A stretch of DNA of 64,000 nt from an uncultured Ruminococcus sp. (GTDB taxonomy: Bacteria > Bacillota > Clostridia > Oscillospirales > Ruminococcaceae): assembly GCA_902788785.1 (NCBI GenBank), contig CADALT010000001.1, forward strand, positions 62,001 through 126,000. The letters run 5' to 3'. This document shows positions 34,159 to 42,931 of the stretch, one piece after another. The notes beneath the pieces were generated by a model. The model made no database searches and was not told where the DNA came from. It saw only the letters and a program-made list of their open reading frames with translations. The translations under genes and the position numbers were made by a program. Every line of letters starts with the position of its first letter. Position 1 is the first letter of the stretch.

Positions 34159-35784
34159 ATGAGCGACAAGAGTTTTGATTTAGATGAAATTCTTGGAGAC
34201 AGTAAGAAGAAGGAGTTTGACGATATCTCTTTCAAGAAAGAGAAGAAGTCATCAGATATCGACGAGATAGATGAACTCCTGGCTTCACTGAAAAAGCCAA
34301 AGAAAAAAGAAGAAGTCATCGAAGAACTGTCAGAACCTGCAAAGTCTTCGAGATACGAGTATGAAGATGATGAGGATCTTGAGGATGAGGATGACGAGCC
34401 TGTAGCTTCAAAACCGCAGGACAGCGATGAAGATGACGACGAATATGATGATGACGAGGAAGAGATAGCCGTTATCCCCGAAAAGAGCAAGGCAAAGGCT
34501 AAGAAATCTGTCATTGAAGACGATGGCTTTGTTGACGATGATGAGGAAGAGGACGAGCCCGTCAGAAAGAAACCCAAGCAGGTCAAAAAAGCCGCTCACA
34601 AAAAGAAGAAAAAGCGCCGATCACGTATAGGCTTTAACGGTTCGATATTTGGCGGTATCATTCTTGTCACCATTATACTTACTGTATCTATGCTCCTGGC
34701 TGTCGGCGGTCTGACCATGGGTATGGAATTTTACGGTATCGGCAAGAGCGAGAACGATATATCCTTCAATATTCCCGATGATTCATCGAATGAAGAGATT
34801 GCCGATCTGCTGGTATCAAACGGTATAATAAAGCGCCGTGATCTTTTCCTGATGGCAATGCGTTTCATGAAGCCCGAGACTATCGTTCCCGGAGATATAA
34901 CATTGCAGCCTGCAATGCCTTATACCGAGATCATCGAGACTTTGTCCAAGCAGCGCAGAAGCTATGAGACGGTCACTATCACCTTCACCGAGGGTGAATA
35001 CCTTACCGATATAGCTGCAAAGCTTGAAGAAAACAACGTTTGCAGTGCTGAAGACTTCCTGTTCGAGTTCAACCGTAATTCGGATAACAAGTTCGAGAAA
35101 TATCTGACAAACAACCAGAATGCATTCTACCCCAGAGAGGGTTACTTCTTCCCTGATACCTATGAATTCTATGTTGACGTTGAAGATAACGCATACAATA
35201 TCACAAAGACCATCAAGGATCATTTTGATACAAAGATCACCGATGAGATGTATGTTAAGATGAATGCTATGGGACTTGATCTCAATCAGACCATCACACT
35301 GGCATCTATCGTACAGATGGAGGCTGCAAATTCAAAGGAAATGCCTCACGTCGCATCTGTATTCCTGAACCGTATGAAGGATTCTGACAAGTTCCCGAGA
35401 CTTGAGTCCAATACCACAGATAAGTATATCGAGCAGGTCATCAAGGCTAAGGCAGGTAATGATGATACGATCAAGCATTATTCCGAGCTCTATGATACCT
35501 ATCATATTGATGGACTTCCCGCAGGTCCTATTTGCAACCCGGGACTTGATGCTATAAATGCTGTCCTCAATCCTACTGACAGCAATGACTACTACTTCTG
35601 TAACAACCTCGAAACAGGCGAAACATTCTACGCTGAAACTCTTGAAGAGCATGAAAACAACCAGATCAAGGCAGGTCTTGTTGAAGCAGTCGAAGAGGAT
35701 GAGCCCGAGGAAGAGGAAGATGAGGAAGAAGAGGAAGAGGACGAAGAGTATTACGAAGATTACGACTACTATGAGTATTATTGA
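34159..35784 (+). CDS. mltG: Endolytic transglycosylase MltG with acidic extensions
   Basis: Cuts nascent peptidoglycan glycan strands at the membrane. The catalytic YceG domain spans about residues 205-515: GEYLTDIAAKLEEN, FYPREGYFFPDTYEFYVD, TLASIVQMEAAN, HVASVFLNRM, PRLESNTTDKY and YHIDGLPAGPICNPGLDAI. One transmembrane helix (GGIILVTIILTVSMLLAVGG) lies near residues 170-190. Upstream of it is a cytosolic region of about 165 residues made of acidic and lysine-rich low-complexity sequence. After the catalytic domain comes a 30-residue Glu/Asp/Tyr tail. These extensions are unusual for the family; the enzyme call is secure. Confidence 0.95.
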   Translation: MSDKSFDLDEILGDSKKKEFDDISFKKEKKSSDIDEIDELLASLKKPKKKEEVIEELSEPAKSSRYEYEDDEDLEDEDDEPVASKPQDSDEDDDEYDDDEEEIAVIPEKSKAKAKKSVIEDDGFVDDDEEEDEPVRKKPKQVKKAAHKKKKKRRSRIGFNGSIFGGIILVTIILTVSMLLAVGGLTMGMEFYGIGKSENDISFNIPDDSSNEEIADLLVSNGIIKRRDLFLMAMRFMKPETIVPGDITLQPAMPYTEIIETLSKQRRSYETVTITFTEGEYLTDIAAKLEENNVCSAEDFLFEFNRNSDNKFEKYLTNNQNAFYPREGYFFPDTYEFYVDVEDNAYNITKTIKDHFDTKITDEMYVKMNAMGLDLNQTITLASIVQMEAANSKEMPHVASVFLNRMKDSDKFPRLESNTTDKYIEQVIKAKAGNDDTIKHYSELYDTYHIDGLPAGPICNPGLDAINAVLNPTDSNDYYFCNNLETGETFYAETLEEHENNQIKAGLVEAVEEDEPEEEEDEEEEEEDEEYYEDYDYYEYY

Positions 35785-35798
35785 TCGAAGGATTAGAT

Positions 35799-37025
35799 AT
35801 GTCTGATTTATTAGAAATTCTTTCTCCTGTAGGAGATATGGAGCGGCTTCATGCCGCTCTTGATTACGGAGCTGATGCCGTCTATCTGGGCGGCATATCC
35901 TTCGGCATGAGGGCAGCCTCCGCAAAATTTACGCCCGAGCTTCTGAAAGAAGCCTGCACACTTGCACACGCCCGTGGTAAAAGGGTATATCTCACCTGTA
36001 ATATACTTCCCAGGAATAATGAAATACCACAGTTTGAAGGCTTTGTAAAAGATGCAGTCGCCGCAGGCGTCGATGCACTGATCGTTACCGACCTGGGACT
36101 GCTCTCGCTTGCAAAGAAATATGCACCTGATACCGAGATACATATATCTACTCAGGCAGGTATAGTCAATTATCTTACAGCAAATGAACTCTATAATATG
36201 GGTGCCAAGCGTGTTGTTCTCGCAAGAGAGCTGACTCTCGAGGAAGTGGCAGAGATCAGGGATAAGACCCCGAAAGATCTGGAGATCGAATGCTTTGTAC
36301 ATGGTGCAATGTGTGTAAGCTTTTCCGGAAGATGCCTGCTTTCGCAGTATCTGGTGAACCGTGATGCCAACAGAGGCGAGTGCGCACAGCCTTGCAGATG
36401 GGGATACCATCTGATGGAGGAAAAGCGACCCAATGAGTTCTATCCTATTTTTGAGGACGAGCGTGGTACATTTATCCTTAATGCCAAGGATATGTGCCTT
36501 ATCGAACATCTTGATAAACTCGCAAAGGCAGGTGTCAACAGCTTTAAGATCGAGGGCAGGGCTAAATCGTCTTACTACGTGTCTGTTATAACCAATGCTT
36601 ATCGCAAGGCTATGGATATTTATAAGTCTGATCCCGAGAACTACAAGCTTCCACAGTGGCTTAAAGATGAGGTCTTTAAGGTCAGCCACCGTGCTTACTG
36701 CACAGGCTTTTTCTTCGGTCATCCCAAGGAGAGCCAGTATTACGAGAACAGCGGATATGTACGTGAATACGATGTTGTGGCGATCATTGATCATTGTGAG
36801 GCAGGCAGGATATTTGCCGAGCAGCGCAACAAGTTCAATCTCGGAGATGAGGTCGAAGTGCTTTCGCCTGAGGGTGAGCCTGTGACTTTCACTGTAAATG
36901 AAATGTTCGATGAAAAGGGCGAACCGATAGAAACTGCCAATCATGCAGCTATGAAGTTCTCAATAACCTCCGATCTGGTGTTCCCAAAAAATTCTATTAT
37001 CCGTATAAAAAGCAATAAACCATAA
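35799..37025 (+). CDS. U32-family peptidase, probable tRNA uridine hydroxylation protein
   Basis: A 408-residue U32 protein with the signature ECFVHGAMCVSFSGRCLLSQ followed by NRDANRGECAQPCRW. The N-terminal LEILSPVGDMERLHAALDYG is characteristic too. Proteins of this size and motif next to mltG correspond to the TrhP/YrrN-YrrO group, required for 5-hydroxyuridine at tRNA wobble positions; the assignment to TrhP is inference from context. The start at 35799 follows GAAGGA; the TTG at 35781 precedes it. Last gene before a strong terminator. Confidence 0.88.
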   Translation: MSDLLEILSPVGDMERLHAALDYGADAVYLGGISFGMRAASAKFTPELLKEACTLAHARGKRVYLTCNILPRNNEIPQFEGFVKDAVAAGVDALIVTDLGLLSLAKKYAPDTEIHISTQAGIVNYLTANELYNMGAKRVVLARELTLEEVAEIRDKTPKDLEIECFVHGAMCVSFSGRCLLSQYLVNRDANRGECAQPCRWGYHLMEEKRPNEFYPIFEDERGTFILNAKDMCLIEHLDKLAKAGVNSFKIEGRAKSSYYVSVITNAYRKAMDIYKSDPENYKLPQWLKDEVFKVSHRAYCTGFFFGHPKESQYYENSGYVREYDVVAIIDHCEAGRIFAEQRNKFNLGDEVEVLSPEGEPVTFTVNEMFDEKGEPIETANHAAMKFSITSDLVFPKNSIIRIKSNKP

Positions 37026-37026
37026 A

Positions 37027-37062
37027 AACACCCCCGAAAGTTCCGTACTTTCGGGGGTTTCT
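37027..37062. terminator. Strong bidirectional terminator
   Basis: CCCCCGAAAG (37031-37040) pairs perfectly with CTTTCGGGGG (37048-37057) around a 7-nt loop, with T-runs on both strands. It ends both the thyX operon and the convergent arginine operon. Confidence 0.92.
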
Positions 37063-37073
37063 CTTTGCTATAT

Positions 37074-37988
37074 TTACTTGTTGCCGCCCATTACCTTGAC
37101 CATTACAGCCTTCTGTGCGTGCAGCCTGTTTTCAGCTTCCTCGAAGATCTCGTTAGCATGTGCCTCGAATACCTTCTCGGTTATCTCTTCCTCACGGTGT
37201 GCAGGCAGGCAGTGCTGTACCATAGCATCAGCCTTAGCAACGCCCATGATCTCATCATTGATCTGGTAGCCTGCAAATGCGATCTTGCGCTTCTCTGTTT
37301 CAGCTTCCTCGCCCATGGAGGTCCAAACATCTGTAAACAGAACATCTGCATCCTTAGCAGCTTCGATAGGCTTGTCTGTCATGAAGAACTTGTCGCCGTA
37401 CTGCTTGGTAAACTCCAGTACCTCAGCATCAGGACGATAACCCTCGGGGCAAGCTACAGATACACTCATGCCGACTTTCAGTCCGCCAACGATCAGGGAG
37501 TTTGCCATGTTGTTGCCATCACCGATATAGCACATTTTCAGACCCTCGAACTGACCCTTGAATTCACGTATGGTCATCAGATCAGCCAGTACCTGACAAG
37601 GATGGCAGAAATCTGTCAGACCGTTGATTATCGGGATAGAGCCGTACTTAGCCAGATCCTCAACTTCCTTCTGCTCAAAGGTACGGATCATAATGCCGTC
37701 AAGATAACGTGAGAGCACCCTTGCAGTATCCTGTACAGGCTCGCCTCTGCCTATCTGCAGGTCACGGTTGGAAAGGAACAGTGCCTGTCCGCCCAGCTGA
37801 TACATACCTGTTTCAAATGAAACTCTTGTACGTGTCGAAGACTTCTGGAATATCATGCCAAGTGTCTTGCCCTTGAGCACCTTATGTTCGATGCCGTTTT
37901 TGTTTTCGTATTTGAGCTGATCTGCCAGATTGAGTATGTCGATTATTTCTTCCTTTGAAAGATCGAGCATTTTAAGTAAATGATTCAT
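37074..37988 (-). CDS. argF: Ornithine carbamoyltransferase
   Basis: Forms citrulline from ornithine and carbamoyl phosphate. The carbamoyl-phosphate loop is SSTRTR at residues 50-55, and the ornithine site is in FTDVWTSMGEE and HCLPAHREEEI (HCLP at 259-262). The 304 residues are a normal length. It is the last gene of the arginine run, 34 nt downstream of argD, ending at the shared terminator. Confidence 0.97.
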   Translation of the reverse strand: MNHLLKMLDLSKEEIIDILNLADQLKYENKNGIEHKVLKGKTLGMIFQKSSTRTRVSFETGMYQLGGQALFLSNRDLQIGRGEPVQDTARVLSRYLDGIMIRTFEQKEVEDLAKYGSIPIINGLTDFCHPCQVLADLMTIREFKGQFEGLKMCYIGDGNNMANSLIVGGLKVGMSVSVACPEGYRPDAEVLEFTKQYGDKFFMTDKPIEAAKDADVLFTDVWTSMGEEAETEKRKIAFAGYQINDEIMGVAKADAMVQHCLPAHREEEITEKVFEAHANEIFEEAENRLHAQKAVMVKVMGGNK

Positions 37989-38022
37989 GTTGTACCTCCA
38001 TTGATCGATTAGATTGTTTAGT

Positions 38023-39204
38023 TTACTTGTTGAGTATATCTTTAATTATAGCAAGACCCTTGTCGATCTCCTCATAGCTGATGTTCAGAGGAGGCAGGAA
38101 CCTTAGCTTATCTTTTGCAGTCAGTATCAGCAGTCCGTTATCGAGACAAGCCTTGCATACGTCTGCGGCTTTCTTGGTCTTCAGGCTTATACCCATCATA
38201 AGTCCAAGTCCGCTGATGCCTGTAACTTCTTCCTCATTTATCAGCTGCTGATGGATATAGTAACCCTTCTGTACCACTTCATCAAGGAAACCTTCGCTTG
38301 ATACCTTATTAAGCACAGCCATACCGCCTGCGCATACCACAGGATTTCCGCCAAAAGTAGAACCGTGTGTGCTCTTTGTCAAAACATCCTTGCATTTCTC
38401 GTTAGCCAGGCAAACACCGATAGGCAGACCGCCTGCAAGACCCTTTGCCAGTGTTACAACATCAGGCTTTACACCGTAGTTTTCGCAGGCAAGGAATGCA
38501 CCTGTACGACCTACACCTGTCTGAACTTCATCACAGATAGTGAGTATATCGTTCTTCGCTGCTTCTTCAAAGATCGCATCAATAAACTCCTTGTCAAGAC
38601 CGATAACTCCGCCTTCGCCCTGTATACATTCAAACATTATAGCGCATACCTTGTTCTCGTTTTCAGCAAGGACTTTTTTCAGGTCATCTATATCGTTTGC
38701 CTTTACATTAACAAATCCCGGCAGGAAAGGGAAGAAGTAGTTGTGGAACACGTCCTGTCCTGTAGCGGAAAGTGTACCCATCGTCCTTCCGTGGAAGCTG
38801 TTTACCAGAGTGATTATAATGTTGCGCTCTGCATCTTTGCCGTACTTATCGAAGCTGTACTTCCTTGCAAGCTTGATAGCGCACTCATTAGCCTCAGCAC
38901 CGGAATTGCCGAAGAACATTTTGCTGTAGCCTGTTATCTCGCAAAGCTTAGCAGCGAAATCAGCCTGTACCTTTGTGTAGTAGTAATTTGATGTGTGCTG
39001 TATCTTATGTGCCTGATCGCATACAGCTTTTACCCACTCATCATTGCAGTAGCCCAGGCTGTTAGTGCCGATTCCCGAACCGAAGTCGATATACTCCTTG
39101 CCGTCTTCACTTACAGCTTCACGCTGGCTGCCTTTTTCCAGTACCAGATCATACCGTCCATAGGTCGGCATGATGTGTTCGTTGAATTTTTCTATAGTAT
39201 TCAT
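38023..39204 (-). CDS. argD: Acetylornithine aminotransferase
   Basis: PLP enzyme making N-acetylornithine. Seen features are MFFGNSGAEANECAIKLARK, NSFHGRTMGTLSATGQ, CDEVQTGVGRTGAF and the PLP lysine in VVTLAKGLAGGLPIG. The 393 residues are typical. It follows the small membrane protein gene by about 20 nt and precedes argF. Confidence 0.96.
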   Translation of the reverse strand: MNTIEKFNEHIMPTYGRYDLVLEKGSQREAVSEDGKEYIDFGSGIGTNSLGYCNDEWVKAVCDQAHKIQHTSNYYYTKVQADFAAKLCEITGYSKMFFGNSGAEANECAIKLARKYSFDKYGKDAERNIIITLVNSFHGRTMGTLSATGQDVFHNYFFPFLPGFVNVKANDIDDLKKVLAENENKVCAIMFECIQGEGGVIGLDKEFIDAIFEEAAKNDILTICDEVQTGVGRTGAFLACENYGVKPDVVTLAKGLAGGLPIGVCLANEKCKDVLTKSTHGSTFGGNPVVCAGGMAVLNKVSSEGFLDEVVQKGYYIHQQLINEEEVTGISGLGLMMGISLKTKKAADVCKACLDNGLLILTAKDKLRFLPPLNISYEEIDKGLAIIKDILNK

Positions 39205-39224
39205 TTTAGATTTTCCTTTCTGTA

Positions 39225-39770
39225 TTAGTTTCCATACTCAATGCCAATGTTTTTTCCGATGTTGATCATTAGTCTTTCAAATTCACCAGTGTTGGTTGTA
39301 AATCCATTTTTATCCAGCTGATACTTATAGCCCATATAATAAATGTAGTAATTATAAGGGTTCTGGGTGACTTTTTCAATGGCATTGTACGGAATATTCA
39401 TTGTCTCAAAGTCCTGAACGATCATGATCTTATCTTCGGTAAAATTGTATGTAAATGTCTTGGGCGGAGTTACGACAGCACCCGTACCGGCACCGCTGCC
39501 ATACTTTGCCCTGACCACTGCTTCAGCAGGGAAATAGCCTATGACCATACTGATAGCCGCAATAACGATCCTCATTCCGACATTATGGAACAGTCTGGGT
39601 ATAAGAAAAAAGTATATTATTATGAACACCGGTATTGCAATTGCTATCGTGACAGTATACCTGAGCTTCTTCTTTTCTCTTCCAAGTTCGTTATTTGCCT
39701 GCATTATATCAAGATCACTCATATTGTTCTCGGATCTTACTGTTGTTTTATTAGAAAAATAAATATTCAT
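39225..39770 (-). CDS. Small membrane protein, YcxB-like C-terminal domain
   Basis: A 181-residue protein not clearly assigned. It has two closely spaced hydrophobic segments (VTIAIAIPVFIIIYFFLIP and MRIVIAAISMVIGYFPAEA), and then about 80 residues of alternating strands (TFTYNFTEDKIMIVQ; NIPYNAIEKVTQNPYNYYIY; ELEFERLM-like end) that fit the YcxB-like C-terminal pattern. GGAG six bases before the ATG at 39770 supports the long start. Its place between argB and argD has no evident metabolic reason. Confidence 0.72.
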   Translation of the reverse strand: MNIYFSNKTTVRSENNMSDLDIMQANNELGREKKKLRYTVTIAIAIPVFIIIYFFLIPRLFHNVGMRIVIAAISMVIGYFPAEAVVRAKYGSGAGTGAVVTPPKTFTYNFTEDKIMIVQDFETMNIPYNAIEKVTQNPYNYYIYYMGYKYQLDKNGFTTNTGEFERLMINIGKNIGIEYGN

Positions 39771-39851
39771 TTTCGTCTCCGTTTCTGATTGACTGTGTTA
39801 TACAGTCATAGCTTCAATAAAATATTACCCCACTATTCGCTGTATATCTTT

Positions 39852-40715
39852 TTAATTGAACTGTGTTCCGATGCCTTCGTTTGTCAGCAACTCAATGAGT
39901 ATCGAGTGCGGTACTCTGCCATCGATAATGGAGGTCCTCTTGACGCCTCGTCTGACAGCCTCCACACAGCAGTCTATCTTGGGGATCATACCGCCGCTGA
40001 TAATTCCCGATTTCTTCAGGAATGAAACTTCGCTGACATTTACCTGCGGGATAAGTGTGCTGTCATCATCCTTATCCTTCAGCAGTCCGACTATATCTGT
40101 CATAAGTATCAGCTTTTCAGCCCTCAGACAGGAAGCTATCCTCGAAGCGGCAGTATCAGCATTGATATTGTAGCTCTGACCATCCTCGCCGATACCCACA
40201 GTAGAGATTATCGGTACATATCCGCCGTTGATGGCATCAAGTATAGGCTTGGTAGTTACCTTTTTGATCTCGCCGACATATCCGTAATCTTCACCGTCGT
40301 CACGGTCGAGTTTTTCAGCAATTATCATTCTTCCGTCGCAGCCGCAAAGACCCAGCGCACTTCCGCCATGGAGCTGTAAAGCAGAAACAAGCTCCTTGTT
40401 CAGCTTGCCGCAAAGCACCATCTTAACGATGTCCATAGTGTCCTTATCGGTGTATCTCAGTCCGTTTATGAACTTGCTTTCGATACCGACTTTTTTGAGC
40501 ATAGCGTTGATCTCGGGACCGCCGCCGTGAACGAGCACGACCTTTATTCCGACCTCACTGAGGAGCACGATATCGCTCATTACAGCTTCCTTTAAAGCTT
40601 CATTTGTCATAGCATTTCCGCCGTACTTAACTACAACGACCTTGTTATGATACTTCTGGATGTAGGGGAGCGCATCACTAAGTATCTGGCTCCTTACACT
40701 GTTTGAAATTTCCAT
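39852..40715 (-). CDS. argB: Acetylglutamate kinase
   Basis: Phosphorylates N-acetylglutamate, the feedback-controlled step in many species. The family's VVVKYGGNAMTNEALKEAVM, VLVHGGGPEINAMLKK, GLRYTDKDTMDIVKM and ISGGMIPKIDCCVEAVRRGV are all present. The 287 residues are typical. An N-terminal helix of about 15 residues precedes the first strand, as in arginine-sensitive hexameric forms, but feedback sensitivity cannot be decided from this. Confidence 0.97.
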   Translation of the reverse strand: MEISNSVRSQILSDALPYIQKYHNKVVVVKYGGNAMTNEALKEAVMSDIVLLSEVGIKVVLVHGGGPEINAMLKKVGIESKFINGLRYTDKDTMDIVKMVLCGKLNKELVSALQLHGGSALGLCGCDGRMIIAEKLDRDDGEDYGYVGEIKKVTTKPILDAINGGYVPIISTVGIGEDGQSYNINADTAASRIASCLRAEKLILMTDIVGLLKDKDDDSTLIPQVNVSEVSFLKKSGIISGGMIPKIDCCVEAVRRGVKRTSIIDGRVPHSILIELLTNEGIGTQFN

Positions 40716-40746
40716 TTTTCATCTTCCTTTTTATATAATGAAGTAT

Positions 40747-40857
40747 TTATCCTATCAGCAGCTTGTACAGCAGACCCTTTTCAGCGTGTATGGGCATATC
40801 ATGCATTACAACTGCCTTTGAGTTGCCCGTAAGCTCCTTGTTTGTTTTCCTATTTCT
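40747..40857 (-). pseudogene. Possible gene remnant between argB and the GNAT gene
   Basis: A 36-codon open stretch, stop to stop, overlapping the GNAT stop by a few bases. It contains NSKAVVMHDMPIHAEK and ends GLLYKLLIG. The ending resembles the C-terminus of carbamoyltransferases (compare RLHAQKAVMVKVMGG in the local ArgF), and MHDMPIH resembles the HCLPxH loop. No start with a ribosome-binding site is evident. It could be a decayed duplicate tail or a chance frame; evidence is weak. Confidence 0.3.
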
Positions 40858-41587
40858 TTATCATGTAATGGTATGTATATATTTTTTTATATCCAAGCTT
40901 TTCATAAAGCTTTACAGCCGCTGTATTGCTCTGCACTACCTGTAAATAAGCAGTGTGCGCACCTTTTTGAGCTGCTTCATTCATCAAAAATGAACATACC
41001 ATTTCACCATAGCCCATTCTGCGTGCCGACGGATCAGTAACTACATTCTGTATCAGTGCATGACCACGTTCTATCGCTGCCGAGGCACAGCTTACGATCT
41101 TGCCGTCTTTTTTCACAGCAGCATAGATAGTATCTACAGTTACCAAAGAAAACATCTTCTTGATAAGTTCCTGCTTATCTATGCTGTTTTCATAAGCACA
41201 ATATGCGTCGAGCCATTCTTTTTCAGGCTTATCAAATGATATATATCCATCATTTGACCCTGCACAGATTCTTTTGCTTATATCAAGCGCCATAACATCA
41301 GTTGGATCAACGATATCATATCCACGCTCTTTAAGCATCTCGTCAAGCTCGGTATCATCATCTGTAAGCTTGAATATGCAGGGGAGTCCTGCCTTTTTGT
41401 AGAATTCTTCACAGCTGCGTATCTTGGTATCAGTTCCCAAAGCAGAATCATAAAGAGGGCTTACCGAGTTTGCTCTCTTCGTATGACCCTCGTTTGCTCT
41501 CAATATCCACCCATCGTAGAACTGTACTTTCATAGCACAGTGTGCGTTGAGGGAAAGCTCTTCAAAAAATCTTGTCTTGTCATTCAC
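40850..41587 (-). CDS. GNAT-family N-acetyltransferase
   Basis: A 245-residue protein whose C-terminal GNAT domain has the acetyl-CoA loop VTDPSARRMGYGEMVCSFLM and the closing YLQVVQSNTAAVKLYEKLGY. The N-terminal about 110 residues form a separate domain (FYDGWILRANEGHTKRANSV). This layout resembles GNAT proteins of unknown substrate. Start is GTG at 41587 with AAGGAG 9 nt upstream. Although it lies between argJ and argB, it does not look like a classic N-acetylglutamate synthase; ArgJ already supplies that activity. Confidence 0.85.
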   Translation of the reverse strand: MNDKTRFFEELSLNAHCAMKVQFYDGWILRANEGHTKRANSVSPLYDSALGTDTKIRSCEEFYKKAGLPCIFKLTDDDTELDEMLKERGYDIVDPTDVMALDISKRICAGSNDGYISFDKPEKEWLDAYCAYENSIDKQELIKKMFSLVTVDTIYAAVKKDGKIVSCASAAIERGHALIQNVVTDPSARRMGYGEMVCSFLMNEAAQKGAHTAYLQVVQSNTAAVKLYEKLGYKKIYTYHYMIKK

Positions 41588-41624
41588 AGTAAGCCACTCC
41601 TTTCATTAAAATTTATATTTATTC

Positions 41625-42917
41625 TTAGCTTCTGTAATCGCCGTTGATCTTGACGTAGTCATAGGTCAGGTCGCAGCCCCATGCGGTAGCCTCAGCCTTA
41701 CCCTGATGGAGCTCAACATAGATCTCGATTTCGTCACAGCTGAGTATTTCCTTTGCCTTATCCTCGTCGAATTTCAGACCCAGACCGTTCTCGCATACGA
41801 GTATCTTGCCAGCCTCTGAAATGTAGTAAACATCAGCCTTTGTTACATCGCAGTCGGTCTCTGCATAACCCATTGCGCACATTATACGTCCGCAGTTTGC
41901 GTCAGCACCGTACATTGCACATTTTACCAGCGGTGAGCGTATAACGCTCTTTGCAACGATTATCGCAGTATCAAGATCGGGCGCACCGTTGCATACGCAG
42001 GTAACGAGCTTTGTCGCACCTTCACCGTCCTTGGCAAGCATTCTTGTAAGGTTTGCCATTACCTGATAAAGCGCAGCTCTGAATGTATCATAATCTTCGC
42101 CTTCGCTATTTATTTCATTATTCTCGGCAAGACCGCTGGACATCAGCATACAGGTATCGTTTGTGGACTGGTCGCCGTCAACAGACAGACAGTTATATGT
42201 TACTTTTACCACGTCGCTAAGTGCCTTTTGCAGCATCTCGGTGGATACAGCACAGTCTGTAGTGATAAAGTTCAGTGTTGTTGCCATGTTGGGGTGGATC
42301 ATACCGCTGCCCTTAGCCATACCGCCAAGGCTGCATTCCTTGCCGCCAACAGTAAACTTTACAGCGTACTCTTTCTTTACTGTATCAGTGGTCATGATAG
42401 CTGTAGCAGCCTCAAGGTTGCCTGTATAGGAAAGACTGTTAAAGAGAGGGTCAATCGCCTTTTTTATAGGTTCAATAGGAAGGACCTGACCTATAACACC
42501 TGTGCTTGCAACTATCACCATATCGGAAGCAATGCCCAGCTTTTCAGCTACCATATCGCACATAGCCTGTGCCTTTTCTTCACCGTCACCGTTGCAGGTG
42601 TTAGCATTTCCCGAATTGACAATGACAGCCTTAGCCTTGCCGCCGTTAGCTGCAAGATTTCTCTTGGTTACGATAACAGGTGCACCTTTGACTTTGTTTG
42701 AGGTGTAAACCCCCGCTGTGTTGCAGACAACATCAGCGACCAACAGCGCTATATCATTCTTTTTACCGGGAACAGGGCTTTCGTTTCCGTCAGCACCTGT
42801 CTGCATATATGCCTTTATCCCGCTGTAATAACCGCTCGCTTTAAAACCCTTAGCGGCGCATACACCGCCCTCGATATATTCAAGATCACCATAATTGGCA
42901 TTATTTGTAGCTTTCAT
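41625..42917 (-). CDS. argJ: Bifunctional ornithine acetyltransferase / N-acetylglutamate synthase
   Basis: Recycles the acetyl group from N-acetylornithine to glutamate. The self-cleavage site lies in KGSGMIHPNMATTLNF, where the nucleophilic threonine follows the alanine. VIVNSGNANTCNGDGE and DTCMLMSSG are also typical. The 430 residues are a little longer than the approximately 400 of bacilli. AAGGAG precedes the ATG. Whether it is mono- or bifunctional cannot be told from sequence alone. Confidence 0.96.
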   Translation of the reverse strand: MKATNNANYGDLEYIEGGVCAAKGFKASGYYSGIKAYMQTGADGNESPVPGKKNDIALLVADVVCNTAGVYTSNKVKGAPVIVTKRNLAANGGKAKAVIVNSGNANTCNGDGEEKAQAMCDMVAEKLGIASDMVIVASTGVIGQVLPIEPIKKAIDPLFNSLSYTGNLEAATAIMTTDTVKKEYAVKFTVGGKECSLGGMAKGSGMIHPNMATTLNFITTDCAVSTEMLQKALSDVVKVTYNCLSVDGDQSTNDTCMLMSSGLAENNEINSEGEDYDTFRAALYQVMANLTRMLAKDGEGATKLVTCVCNGAPDLDTAIIVAKSVIRSPLVKCAMYGADANCGRIMCAMGYAETDCDVTKADVYYISEAGKILVCENGLGLKFDEDKAKEILSCDEIEIYVELHQGKAEATAWGCDLTYDYVKINGDYRS

Positions 42918-42931
42918 ATTTTTTCTCCTTA

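Noticed and set aside
35811-36944. 377-codon antisense frame over the U32 peptidase gene
   Set aside because: It is a shadow of the strongly conserved U32 coding sequence on the other strand, has no ribosome-binding site and no recognisable domain.
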